This document shows, piece after piece, positions 39,011-47,122 of a DNA stretch of 64,000 nt. The stretch covers positions 1 through 64,000 of the forward strand of contig CAZKQB010000004.1 in the NCBI GenBank assembly GCA_964554795.1. The letters run 5' to 3'. Made by a program: the position numbers and the translations under genes. The notes under the pieces are model-generated. The model did not search any database. It saw nothing but the letters and a program-made list of their open reading frames with translations, and was not told the origin of the DNA. Origin of the DNA: SFHK01 sp964554795. GTDB lineage: Bacteria; Bacillota; Clostridia; Christensenellales; Aristaeellaceae. The stretch's first letter is position 1, and every line of letters starts with the position of its first letter.

Positions 39011-41365
39011 TCACCGCTTTTCGTTTTTCTCAAACCTCGCGATTTCCGCAAGGAACCGCTCGCCATACGCCTTCAGCTTCGCTTCGCCCACGCCGCTCAC
39101 AAGAAGCATCTCCTCCCGGCTGTGCGGACGCTTCGCGCTCATGTCGCGCAGCGCCGCGTCGGTCAGAACCACGTAGGGAGGCACGCGCTTTTCCTCGGCG
39201 ATTTTTGTGCGCAGCTTGCGCAGCGCCTGAAACAGCGCCTCGGCTTCGGTGGCGACCTTTGCCTCCGATTTTGACGCCCGGGCGGAACGGCGCTTTTTTG
39301 CCGTCTCGCCCTTTACCGCAGGCAGTGAGTAGTCCTTCATGCGCATGCTGCCGTCGACCAGCGCCCGCGCGTTTGCACCGAGCTTCAGCACCGGATACTC
39401 GTCGCCTACGCGCTTTAAAAAGCCCTTTTCAACCATTCGGTCGATCAGCTGGGTGATGGACGCGCGCTCATACTGCGAAAGCGCGCCGTAGCTACTCAGC
39501 CAGTCGAGGCGGTATTGCAGCAGGCGCTCCTCCTTGCTGCCTGCGAGCACGGCGGCGACGACGCTGGCTCCGAAGCGTTGCCCGCATTCCGACACGCACT
39601 TCACGATGTTCAGTGCCACGGGCGTCACGTCGATATGTGCCTCCGGACGGGCGCAGTTGCCGCAGCGGTCGCATTTGCCGGACGTCTTTTCGCCAAAATA
39701 GCGCAGAATATATGCCCGCAGGCAGCCGTCGGTTCGGCAATAGCCCTGCATGGCGATTAGACGCGTGCGCGCCTGCTCCCGAAGCTTCGAGGCCTCCTCT
39801 GGGCTGAGGTTCGATTCCTCGCCCATGTGGTCGATGAAGAAGCTCTGCGTGATCATATCCTGCGCACTGTACAGAAGCACGCAGTCGGCGCGTTCGCCGT
39901 CGCGCCCCGCGCGCCCGGCCTCCTGATAGTAGCTTTCAATGTCCTTGGGCATGCTGTAGTGAATCACAAACCGTACGTCGGATTTGTCGATGCCCATGCC
40001 AAAGGCGTTCGTGGCTACCATAATGCCGCTGTCATCCATGGCAAACGCATCCTGATTGCGTCGGCGCTCATCGTCGCTCAGCCCGGCATGATAGCGCGTC
40101 GCGTTAAAGCCGTCGCGCTTCAGGCTGTCGCAGATTTCCTCTACCTGCTTGCGCGTGGCACAATAGATGATGCCGCTCATGCCGCGATAGCCGTTCAAAA
40201 GCTCAGCCAGTGCCTCGCGCTTGTTTGCAGGACGCAGCACGCGGTAATACAGGTTCGGACGGTCGAAGCCGGTGACCAGTTCAAACGGCTCGCAAAGCCC
40301 GATCAGGCGGCGAATGTCAGCGCGCACGCGCTCCGTCGCCGTGGCCGTGAAGGCGCATAGCCGCGGGCGCGTCGGCAGGCGGCGAAGAAATTCCGGAATA
40401 TCCAAATAGGCAGGGCGGAAATCCTGTCCCCACTGAGAGATGCAGTGCGCCTCGTCCACGGCGACCATGCTGGGATTTACCTGTGCTGCCAGCGAAAGAA
40501 AGCGCTCCGTAAGCAGCCGCTCCGGCGCGACATAGATGATTTTATACCTGCCGTCGCGCGCATTGGCCAGCGCCGCCGCGGTTTGCCGCTCGGTAAGCGA
40601 GCTGTTCAGAAACGCCGCGGGCACGCCTGCCTGCGTGAGCGCGTTCACCTGATCCTTCATCAGCGAAATCAGCGGAGAGATCACGATGGCGCAGCCCTCC
40701 AAGGCTAGCGCGGGAATCTGGTAGCACAGGCTTTTGCCTGCGCCGGTGGGCATTACGCCAAGCACGTCCCGGCCGTCCAGAATGGCGCGGATAACGTCCT
40801 CCTGTCCCTCACGGAATGCGCTGTAGCCGTACACGCTTTTAAGAATCGCGTGAATGTCGCCCGTCACGGCCGCACGCGGACGGTTGCTTTCCCTTTCGCG
40901 CGGCAAATCGAAGGAGACGCGCCCTGTGCTCGACGCGGCCGCGTCCGAATCCTCGCCTAACCTGCTTGCAGGGCCGTGGAACGTTCTCGCCGCGTCGGCG
41001 GACGCGCTGCCGCGCAGGCTGTCCGATTGGACTGACGCAGGGGCGTCCGGCAGGGGCGATGTCTCCATCGGAACGGGCATATCTTCGTCGAAGGTGGGAA
41101 GATCCATGAACGCGGGCATTTCCGAAAGCTCGCATACCTCCGGAGGCTCGGGGGGCAGAGGAATTTCCTCCGGTATGGAGAAATCGTCTGCGCCGCGGGT
41201 GAGCATCTCCACCCACTTTTCGGGCGTGCAGACGTACAAAGGTGCACCCGCCTCGTTCAGCGCGCGAAAAAGAACCTCGTCGCCGCCTTCAAGGCGGCGG
41301 GCGGTACCGATCACTTCATATTCTTTGCCCGCGAAATCGCGGTAGCGGCCCGGTCGCGGAATCAT
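39011..41365 (-). CDS. recQ: RecQ-type DNA helicase with N-terminal DUF1653 domain
   Basis: A 784-residue protein. Residues about 3-55 are a DUF1653 domain (RPGRYRDFAGKEYEVIGTAR). Residues 56-165 are a Pro/Asp/Ser-rich linker that includes IPLPPEP (68-74). Residues about 167-500 are the superfamily 2 helicase: Walker A MPTGAGKS, DEAH box VAVDEAHCISQWG, motif III AFTATAT and motif VI YYQEAGRAGRDG. A four-Cys zinc module (CRTDGCLRAYILRYF, CDRCGNC) and a winged helix follow. The C-terminus is an HRDC domain (about 700-775). RecQ unwinds DNA 3' to 5' in recombination repair. The start at 41365 is the ATG preceding the DUF1653 domain; the frame open upstream has no start signal. The same-strand ssb gene, encoding a usual RecQ partner, lies about 600 bp upstream. 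Confidence 0.94.
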   Translation of the reverse strand: MIPRPGRYRDFAGKEYEVIGTARRLEGGDEVLFRALNEAGAPLYVCTPEKWVEMLTRGADDFSIPEEIPLPPEPPEVCELSEMPAFMDLPTFDEDMPVPMETSPLPDAPASVQSDSLRGSASADAARTFHGPASRLGEDSDAAASSTGRVSFDLPRERESNRPRAAVTGDIHAILKSVYGYSAFREGQEDVIRAILDGRDVLGVMPTGAGKSLCYQIPALALEGCAIVISPLISLMKDQVNALTQAGVPAAFLNSSLTERQTAAALANARDGRYKIIYVAPERLLTERFLSLAAQVNPSMVAVDEAHCISQWGQDFRPAYLDIPEFLRRLPTRPRLCAFTATATERVRADIRRLIGLCEPFELVTGFDRPNLYYRVLRPANKREALAELLNGYRGMSGIIYCATRKQVEEICDSLKRDGFNATRYHAGLSDDERRRNQDAFAMDDSGIMVATNAFGMGIDKSDVRFVIHYSMPKDIESYYQEAGRAGRDGERADCVLLYSAQDMITQSFFIDHMGEESNLSPEEASKLREQARTRLIAMQGYCRTDGCLRAYILRYFGEKTSGKCDRCGNCARPEAHIDVTPVALNIVKCVSECGQRFGASVVAAVLAGSKEERLLQYRLDWLSSYGALSQYERASITQLIDRMVEKGFLKRVGDEYPVLKLGANARALVDGSMRMKDYSLPAVKGETAKKRRSARASKSEAKVATEAEALFQALRKLRTKIAEEKRVPPYVVLTDAALRDMSAKRPHSREEMLLVSGVGEAKLKAYGERFLAEIARFEKNEKR

Positions 41366-41559
41366 GGGCTGTACTCCTTTGTGGTTTTGTAGAAAACGGC
41401 AATCCCCTGCCCGCATTCCATGTGCGAAGCATGGCGCAGAGGGCGAGCTTCGCATAGGCCGCCATGCGGAAAAATGCGTTGCGAATGCGACCTTTGGCAG
41501 GCTCGCCGGGAATGCAGATGCGGAGTGTGCAAGCTTAGTTTGCGGTGCGCAATACAGAG

Positions 41560-41609
41560 AAAAAGGAGGATTGCTCCCTGACCGAATGGTCAACCGGAGA
41601 CAATCCCCC
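41560..41609 (-). terminator. Intrinsic terminator of the rpsF-ssb-rpsR operon
   Basis: On the minus strand, GGGGGATTG...CTCC...TGACC folds onto GGTCA...GGAG...CAATCCTCC, followed by five T (41564-41560). It lies 66 bp after the rpsR stop. Confidence 0.85.
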
Positions 41610-41675
41610 TTTCGAGGTTTAAAGACAATACCGGGGCTCCGCTTCGCTCATGCGGCGCGGGCTTCGAGGATCGTC

Positions 41676-41930
41676 TTAGTCCGTGGTGTACGGCAGAAGC
41701 GCAATCTGACGCGCGCGTTTGATCGCGGTGGACAGCTGACGCTGATGCTTCGCACAGGTTCCGGACATGCGCCGGGGCAGAATCTTGCCGCGCTCACTGG
41801 TAAAGCGGCGCAGGCGAGCGATATCTTTGTAATCGATATGCTGGATCTTGTCTACGCAGAACGTGCAAACCTTCCTGCGCGGCTTGCGGCCGCGGGGACG
41901 GCGAGCGCGATCGCCTCTATCTTCAGACAT
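41676..41930 (-). CDS. rpsR: Small ribosomal subunit protein S18
   Basis: An 84-residue 30S protein that pairs with S6 on the platform. The core IDYKDIARLRRFTSERGKIL and TGTCAKHQRQLSTAIKRAR-type end (here SGTCAKHQRQLSTAIKRAR) are standard. The N-terminal extension is Arg-rich (RARRPRGRKPRRK), followed by CTFC. With the later Cys in SGTCAKH this is a zinc-type (C+) S18. It has GGAGG before the ATG and is third in the rpsF-ssb-rpsR operon. Confidence 0.97.
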   Translation of the reverse strand: MSEDRGDRARRPRGRKPRRKVCTFCVDKIQHIDYKDIARLRRFTSERGKILPRRMSGTCAKHQRQLSTAIKRARQIALLPYTTD

Positions 41931-41968
41931 GCCTAATCCTCCTTTAATAGCGTAAGAAAGCGATGATA

Positions 41969-42403
41969 TTAGAACGGGAGCTCGTCGTCATCCACTTCCT
42001 GCATTTCGGCGGAGCGGGGCTGACCCACACCCTCCGAGGGCTCCGGCGGCAGCGGAATATCGTCCGTACGCGGACGCCCGCCATCGTTCGGACCGCCAAG
42101 GAATTCCACCTCATCCGCGACGACCTCCGTTACGTGACGCTTCGATCCGTCCTGCGCATCATAGGTACGGGTCTGAATGCTGCCCACGACCGCGCATTTG
42201 CGGCCCTTGGACAGGTAGCGGCCGCAAAGATCGGCCAGCTGACGCCAGGCAACGATGTTGATAAAATCCGCTTCACGCACACCCTGCTGGTTGGCAAACC
42301 GGCGGTTGACCGCGATAGAGAACGTGCAAACCGACGTTCCGCTTGCGGTGGTGCGCATTTCGGGATCACGGGTCAGGTTTCCGATGAGAAACGCTTTGTT
42401 CAT
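41969..42403 (-). CDS. ssb: Single-stranded DNA-binding protein
   Basis: A 144-residue OB-fold protein that coats single-stranded DNA as a tetramer. The OB domain spans residues 1-105 (MNKAFLIGNLTRDPEMRTTA, INIVAWRQLADLCGRYLSKG). The C-terminal linker is short and includes IPLPPEP (116-122), and the acidic tip VDDDELPF recruits repair proteins including RecQ. The ATG at 42403 is preceded by GCAGGTG. Its place between rpsF and rpsR is the standard bacterial arrangement, and control by the S6:S18 leader is expected to affect it as well. Confidence 0.97.
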   Translation of the reverse strand: MNKAFLIGNLTRDPEMRTTASGTSVCTFSIAVNRRFANQQGVREADFINIVAWRQLADLCGRYLSKGRKCAVVGSIQTRTYDAQDGSKRHVTEVVADEVEFLGGPNDGGRPRTDDIPLPPEPSEGVGQPRSAEMQEVDDDELPF

Positions 42404-42436
42404 AACAAGCACCTGCTTTCGGTTCCGGCCTGATTG

Positions 42437-42892
42437 TTACTCGATTTCAGCCTTGGGGGCTTCGGAATCAGCTTCCTCGGCAGGGGCTTCCGCAGGAGCG
42501 GCAGCCTCGGCGACGGGAGCGGCAGCGACCTCGACGGGCGCCTCAGCCGCGGGTGCGGCTTCACGCGCTACGAAGGGCTTCAGCGGCTCGCGCTTGGCGG
42601 GAATCGGGCCCTCAAAACGGATCACGAGGGAACGGAGAACGGCGTCTGCGATTCTGAAGTTACGCTCGAGCTCACGGGGAAGATCCGCGGGCGCAGTGAT
42701 GTACATCAGTACATAATAACCCTCGGTCTTGTAGTTGATGGCATACGCCAGACGGCGCTTGCCCCACTCGTCTACGCGATCAACCGTGCCGCCATTCTGG
42801 GCGACGAGGTTGGAGAAGCGGTTGATGAGCTCACTACGCGCCTGCTCTTCAAGAGCGGTGTCGATGACGTACATGACTTCGTATTGGTTCAT
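42437..42892 (-). CDS. rpsF: Small ribosomal subunit protein S6
   Basis: A 151-residue 30S protein binding S18 and 16S rRNA. The core (residues 1-93) has NQYEVMYVIDTALEEQARSE and DEWGKRRLAYAINYKTEGYY. It then has an unusually long Ala/Glu/Pro-rich tail of about 50 residues (REAAPAAEAPVEVAAAPVAE and onward), which is not part of the S6 fold. The ATG at 42892 was preferred to a GTG at 42904 because GGAGG lies at workable spacing only for the ATG. It is first in rpsF-ssb-rpsR and follows an S6:S18-binding leader and a near-perfect promoter. Confidence 0.96.
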   Translation of the reverse strand: MNQYEVMYVIDTALEEQARSELINRFSNLVAQNGGTVDRVDEWGKRRLAYAINYKTEGYYVLMYITAPADLPRELERNFRIADAVLRSLVIRFEGPIPAKREPLKPFVAREAAPAAEAPVEVAAAPVAEAAAPAEAPAEEADSEAPKAEIE

Positions 42893-42915
42893 TTGCTTAC
42901 TCACCTCCTTATGGA

Positions 42916-42947
42916 CTTGCGGCCCTGAACAGGTACCTCAGGGCAAG
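42916..42947 (-). promoter_or_regulatory. S6:S18 autoregulatory leader motif in rpsF mRNA
   Basis: On the minus-strand RNA, CTTG pairs with CAAG and CCCTGA with TCAGGG around a 9-base loop, leaving a 3-base CCG bulge between the two stems on the 3' side. A stem with a 3' CCG bulge ahead of rpsF is the published recognition element by which the S6:S18 complex represses its own operon. It ends 24 bases before the start codon. Confidence 0.75.
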
Positions 42948-42962
42948 GATGCGCAATTACAT

Positions 42963-42991
42963 ATTATATAAGAATGTCTTCCATCCGTCAA
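42963..42991 (-). promoter_or_regulatory. Sigma-A promoter of rpsF-ssb-rpsR
   Basis: Minus strand: TTGACG (42991-42986), 17-bp spacer, perfect TATAAT (42968-42963). Confidence 0.88.
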
Positions 42992-43044
42992 TGCCTTTCC
43001 GGAAGCTTTAACCAAAACTCCACGCATGTGCCGCGAAGATTTGC

Positions 43045-45081
43045 CTACCTGTCAGATTCAGGCGTCTTGGGCAGAGATGCTCTTGAGAGGAACCACAGAA
43101 TCGCCGTGCGCTTTCCGGGCGCGCGGAGCGTGAGGCAGGTAAGCTCGCGGCCCTTTCGGCGTACGAACGTGCCGTCGTCGGCGTTTTCCACGCCGTATTC
43201 TGCGTCGGGGTCAAGAAACGGCAGATGCAGCGTGACGGTCTCGTCCGCCGCGTTTTCCATGCGGAAGGCCTGAAGCACGGCGCCGTCCGTTTCGGGATCA
43301 TGATAGGCGAACGCCGTCCAGCCCTCGGTAAACGAAAGCGGGTGCCACGGAGTGAGAAGATAAAAGTCCTTCAGAAGATACGGCTTTACGCGATTCCATT
43401 CGTTCAGCGCCCAGCGAATCTGGTCGAAATCAGTGCTCGGGTCCTGCGTCCACTGCGCGTGCAGGTTGAAGACGGGCAGGTAGGATGCGCGCAGGATGTA
43501 CGTATCGCGCTTGCCGTCCGGGTCAAGCTGACCCTTCTGCTCGGTGCAGGCGGCGCCGCAGAATGGAATCCAACGGTCAAAGGCGGTGGTCATTGAAAGG
43601 CGCAACGCCGTGGTCGTGCGGTCGGAATCGCTTCTCAAAAGCGGCACCGCGCGCCGCATGGACTCAAGGTCGTTTCGGCCGCCGCCCGAGGCGCACGAAT
43701 CCACGAACGAAGCGCCGCCGTGCGCCCTTGTGAACGCGATGATGCGATCCCACATTTCATAATGCGCCATGACGGCTCGGTTTTCGGTGATGCCCTGCCG
43801 GTTTTCGCCCATCTGCGCATCCAGCGCTCTCCAGCAGGGGCGGGCGTTGAAGTTGTTGTCCTCGCGGTACATTTCCACGCCGCCCTTTTCGAGCGTGGAA
43901 AGAATTTTGTCCAGCGTCCATTCCAGACATTCGCGCTGACCGATGTCGTTTCCGCCGCCCTCCAGCGCCCATTCCTTTTTATAGCCCCAGTACCGGCACA
44001 GGCTGTCCACATGCGTGGTGCGCTCCGGCTCAAACCACATCAGCGTTTTCATGCCGTTTGCACGGGCGAAGTCGGTAGATTCGCGGAAGCTGCCGCCCGG
44101 CCATTTCACGGGGTCAAGCGTCCACGTGCCGATCGTGCCCCACCAGTCGGAGGGAACGGTGCTTCCGTCTGCGTCCATGTACCAGCCGGCATCGAACCAG
44201 CGGTAGTCCATGTGAATGCCCTCGGAGATGAGCTTTTCCATGGACGGCCTCCACGTAAAATATCGCTCCGAAATGCTTCCGTCGGAGTTCGGAAGCCCCG
44301 TATCGTTGCATAGGCAGGTGGTGCTGAACGGCGAAAGGGGCGCGCCGTCGGTATCCTTCGGAAGCACGCGCGCCACATAATAGCGCCGCCACAGGTTCAT
44401 GGCGTCGTCCTCGTTTCGTCCTGCATAGGGAAGCAGCAGCATGCGCGGCGTGCACACGGTCTCGCCGGGCAGAAGATACGTCCGAAGACCGTTTGTGCCG
44501 CGCCCGATCATCTGTGCGCCGCCGTGCACGCCTTCAAACAGCGCTTCCCACGTGCCTGCCCAGCCGATCGCCGCAAAGCAGCCGCCGTCGCCGGCCTCTA
44601 AATTGAAATATGGGAAGAACTCGTGCGTCGGCCGCCCGGAATCGCAGAGGAAGCGCACGCTTTCCGCGGAGAGATTTTTTTCATAGGGTGCGTAGCTGTT
44701 CACGTGGTCGCCCAGAATGCCCTTCAGCACCGGGCTTTCGCCGGGGAGAAACAGGTGGAGCGCGTCGACGTCCGCGATTACGGGGCTTTCCGTTTCGCCG
44801 TGGTTCTCGAATTGCAGCGTCCAGGCCAGCGCGCCAAAGGTTTCGTCTAATTCCAGAAGCAGACGCGCGCTCAGAGGCTGCCCGCCGCGCAATTCAAAGC
44901 AGAGATCTGCCGTATTTATGCCGTCCGCATGCGTCTCGCGCAGGGCGGTACGCCAGAAGCAATCCGGGGAAAGGCCCGTTTGCGCGCGTCCGTCCAGTGA
45001 GAACCGCACGGGCAGCCGCTCCGGCGCCTGAAGAATCGTTTGATACATCGTTTCCGTGTCCAAGGGCTTTCTTGTGAGCAT
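43045..45081 (-). CDS. Alpha-galactosidase, glycoside hydrolase family 36
   Basis: A 678-residue enzyme predicted to release terminal alpha-galactose from oligosaccharides such as melibiose and raffinose. It has an N-terminal beta-sandwich (residues about 1-270) and then a TIM barrel. The nucleophile Asp is in MYREDNNF, the likely acid/base in LLRSDSDRTT, and substrate contacts appear in WFDAGWYMDADG and MWFEPERTTH. No signal peptide is seen, so it acts inside the cell. The ATG at 45081 has GGAGGA five bases upstream; the frame open further upstream overlaps the promoter. No transporter is adjacent, so the substrate must enter by a system elsewhere. Confidence 0.9.
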   Translation of the reverse strand: MLTRKPLDTETMYQTILQAPERLPVRFSLDGRAQTGLSPDCFWRTALRETHADGINTADLCFELRGGQPLSARLLLELDETFGALAWTLQFENHGETESPVIADVDALHLFLPGESPVLKGILGDHVNSYAPYEKNLSAESVRFLCDSGRPTHEFFPYFNLEAGDGGCFAAIGWAGTWEALFEGVHGGAQMIGRGTNGLRTYLLPGETVCTPRMLLLPYAGRNEDDAMNLWRRYYVARVLPKDTDGAPLSPFSTTCLCNDTGLPNSDGSISERYFTWRPSMEKLISEGIHMDYRWFDAGWYMDADGSTVPSDWWGTIGTWTLDPVKWPGGSFRESTDFARANGMKTLMWFEPERTTHVDSLCRYWGYKKEWALEGGGNDIGQRECLEWTLDKILSTLEKGGVEMYREDNNFNARPCWRALDAQMGENRQGITENRAVMAHYEMWDRIIAFTRAHGGASFVDSCASGGGRNDLESMRRAVPLLRSDSDRTTTALRLSMTTAFDRWIPFCGAACTEQKGQLDPDGKRDTYILRASYLPVFNLHAQWTQDPSTDFDQIRWALNEWNRVKPYLLKDFYLLTPWHPLSFTEGWTAFAYHDPETDGAVLQAFRMENAADETVTLHLPFLDPDAEYGVENADDGTFVRRKGRELTCLTLRAPGKRTAILWFLSRASLPKTPESDR

Positions 45082-45121
45082 GCGCGTATCCTCCTCTCGC
45101 AGGCAGCTTTTTGTTTCTATC

Positions 45122-45150
45122 AGTGTATCACGTTTTTCCGCGCGCGGCAA
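45122..45150 (-). promoter_or_regulatory. Promoter of the alpha-galactosidase gene
   Basis: Minus strand: TTGCCG (45150-45145), 17-bp spacer, TACACT (45127-45122). It lies in the 302-bp divergent spacer 45082-45383, which otherwise holds only the opposite promoter at 45317-45345 and no gene. Confidence 0.5.
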
Positions 45151-45316
45151 GGCGTGTTTTTTTGGAAAGGAACGGCTTAGCGCGAATCGAGTTCAGCTTG
45201 AAAAAATTGGGGATTTTCTTTCGGAAAAAAAGCTTGCCACGCCGCTGGGCTTTGAGAAGCTGTTGGCCATCTTGCGCTCTGGCTCAGGATTTTTGAAAGT
45301 CTGCGCACGAATCGTG

Positions 45317-45345
45317 TTGACAAACCGCGAAAAAAAGGATACGAT
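45317..45345 (+). promoter_or_regulatory. Sigma-A promoter of the PflA-like gene operon
   Basis: Perfect TTGACA (45317-45322), 17-bp spacer, TACGAT (45340-45345). Confidence 0.75.
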
Positions 45346-45383
45346 TATACAGTCAGACAGGTAGGAAAAGAGGACTTTGGCCA

Positions 45384-46280
45384 ATGATTTGCAGGCTTTG
45401 CCCGCGCATGTGCGGAGCGGAACGGATGGAGGACGCAGGCAGCGGCGTATGCGGAATGGGCACGCTGCCGGTGCTGGCGCGCGCGGCGCTGCATTTTGAC
45501 GAAGAGCCGGTCATCAGCGTGCCGGGCTGCGGAAGCGGCGCGGTGTTCTTTTCCGGCTGTCAGCTGAGGTGCTCGTTCTGCCAGAATTATGGCGTCAGCC
45601 ATGAGGGCTTCGGAAAGCGCGTGACCAGCGCGCGGCTGAAGGAAATTTACCGGGAGCTGATCGATCAGGGTGCGGCGAACATCAACCTTGTCTCCGCCAC
45701 GCATTTTCTTCCGGCGGTGCTTGAGTCGCTGGAGGATGCGCCCGGCGTGCCGGTGATCTGGAATTCCAGCGGCTATGAGCGTGCGGAATCGATTCGGCGG
45801 CTGGAGGGAAGGGTAAACGTCTACCTGCCCGACTTTAAATACGCGCTGGCTGAGCCTGCCGGGAAATACAGCGGCGCAGCCGACTATGCCGAATTTGCCG
45901 TGCCCGCGATTGCCGAGATGCTGCGGCAGACCGGCCCGGTGGAGCTGGATGAAAACGGCGCGATTGTGCGCGGCACGATCATTCGCCACCTCATCCTGCC
46001 CGGGCAGCTGGAAAATACCCGACGCGTGCTGGACATCATTCGCGAGCGCTTCGACGGCGCGTATGTCAGCCTGATGGCGCAGTACGTACCCATGGGCCGC
46101 GCAAGCGATTTTCCGGAAATCAACCGACCGATCACGCAGGATGAATATGACGAAGCGGTGGATTACATGCTGGATCTGGGCCTGGAGGACGGCTTCGTTC
46201 AGGAGCTGGAGGCCGCCGACAGCAAATACACGCCCCCGTTCGATCTGACGGGCGTCGAATCGGGCATACAGAAGGATTGA
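45384..46280 (+). CDS. PflA/PflX-like radical SAM protein
   Basis: A 298-residue iron-sulfur enzyme similar to pyruvate formate-lyase activating enzymes (the PflX group). The radical SAM motif is CQLRCSFCQNY. It is preceded by CRLCPRMCGAERMEDAGSGV and CGMG, a Cys-rich N-terminus that should bind a second cluster. The rest follows the family pattern (LVSATHFLPAV, VIWNSSGYE, VYLPDFKYA, RHLILPGQLENT, LMAQYVPMG). The target glycyl-radical or other protein is unknown; there is no pfl gene in the window. It probably forms a short operon with walJ, whose start lies 10 bp downstream. Confidence 0.88.
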   Translation: MICRLCPRMCGAERMEDAGSGVCGMGTLPVLARAALHFDEEPVISVPGCGSGAVFFSGCQLRCSFCQNYGVSHEGFGKRVTSARLKEIYRELIDQGAANINLVSATHFLPAVLESLEDAPGVPVIWNSSGYERAESIRRLEGRVNVYLPDFKYALAEPAGKYSGAADYAEFAVPAIAEMLRQTGPVELDENGAIVRGTIIRHLILPGQLENTRRVLDIIRERFDGAYVSLMAQYVPMGRASDFPEINRPITQDEYDEAVDYMLDLGLEDGFVQELEAADSKYTPPFDLTGVESGIQKD

Positions 46281-46290
46281 AACGACACAG

Positions 46291-47115
46291 ATGGAACTGC
46301 TTTTAAGTCCTCTCTTTTCCGGCTCCAGCGGCAATGCCGTGTATGTGGGCGCCGGGAAAACGGGCATTCTTGTGGACGCGGGCGTCAGCTGCGCGCGCGT
46401 CGTTTCCGAAATGAAGGCGACTGGCATGGATCCTGCGGCGCTCAGCGCGATTCTGATCACGCATGAGCATAGCGACCATGTAGCCGGCGCGGGCATTTTG
46501 TCCCGCAAATTTGACCTTCCCATTTACGCTACGGAGGGCACGTGGAACGCCATGGCGGAAAAGCTGGGCGCGGTGAGCGCGAAAAATATGCGCGTTATCG
46601 AGCCTGGGCAGGATTTCTACATCGGCGAATTGGACATAAGCCCGTTTTCGCTGCCGCACGACGCCGCCGATCCCTGCGGCTATGTGTTTGCCTGCGGCTG
46701 CCTTCGTGCCGCCATTGCGACCGACATCGGCTGCCTGCGCGAGGGCTGGCTGAAGGCGGTGAGCGGCTGCGAGCTCGTGCTGCTGGAAGCCAACTACGAT
46801 CCCGGCATGCTCAAGGCGGGGCGCTATCCCTACGCGCTCAAAACGCGCATTCTTGGCACGAAGGGGCATCTGTCCAATGAGGACGCGGGCCGCGCGGCCT
46901 GCCGCCTTGTGGAGGGCGGTGCGCGCAGCCTGATTCTCGGGCATCTGAGCAAGGAAAACAATTTCCCGGAGCTGGCTATGGAAACCGTGCGGCTGGCGCT
47001 GACGGAGGCCGGCGTGAGGGTGGGAACGGACGTAGAGCTGACCGTTGCCGCCCGCGACCACGCCAGCGGAGTGTTTGCCGTGCGGGACGGCTTTGATTTG
47101 ACAAGGAGGGCGTGA
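46291..47115 (+). CDS. walJ: WalJ/YycJ-like metallo-beta-lactamase-fold hydrolase
   Basis: A 274-residue dizinc hydrolase. SPLFSGSSGNAVYVGAG opens the fold, THEHSDHVAGAG is the HxHxDH metal site, and PHDAADPCGY and GHLSKENNFPELA supply further ligands. YycJ/WalJ proteins in Firmicutes are linked to coordination of cell wall and DNA replication, often beside walKR and rlmH; here rlmH is two genes downstream but walKR is absent. The ribosome binding site is weak (a purine-rich stretch only), so coupling to the upstream gene is likely. Confidence 0.9.
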   Translation: MELLLSPLFSGSSGNAVYVGAGKTGILVDAGVSCARVVSEMKATGMDPAALSAILITHEHSDHVAGAGILSRKFDLPIYATEGTWNAMAEKLGAVSAKNMRVIEPGQDFYIGELDISPFSLPHDAADPCGYVFACGCLRAAIATDIGCLREGWLKAVSGCELVLLEANYDPGMLKAGRYPYALKTRILGTKGHLSNEDAGRAACRLVEGGARSLILGHLSKENNFPELAMETVRLALTEAGVRVGTDVELTVAARDHASGVFAVRDGFDLTRRA

Positions 47116-47122
47116 ACCGCCG

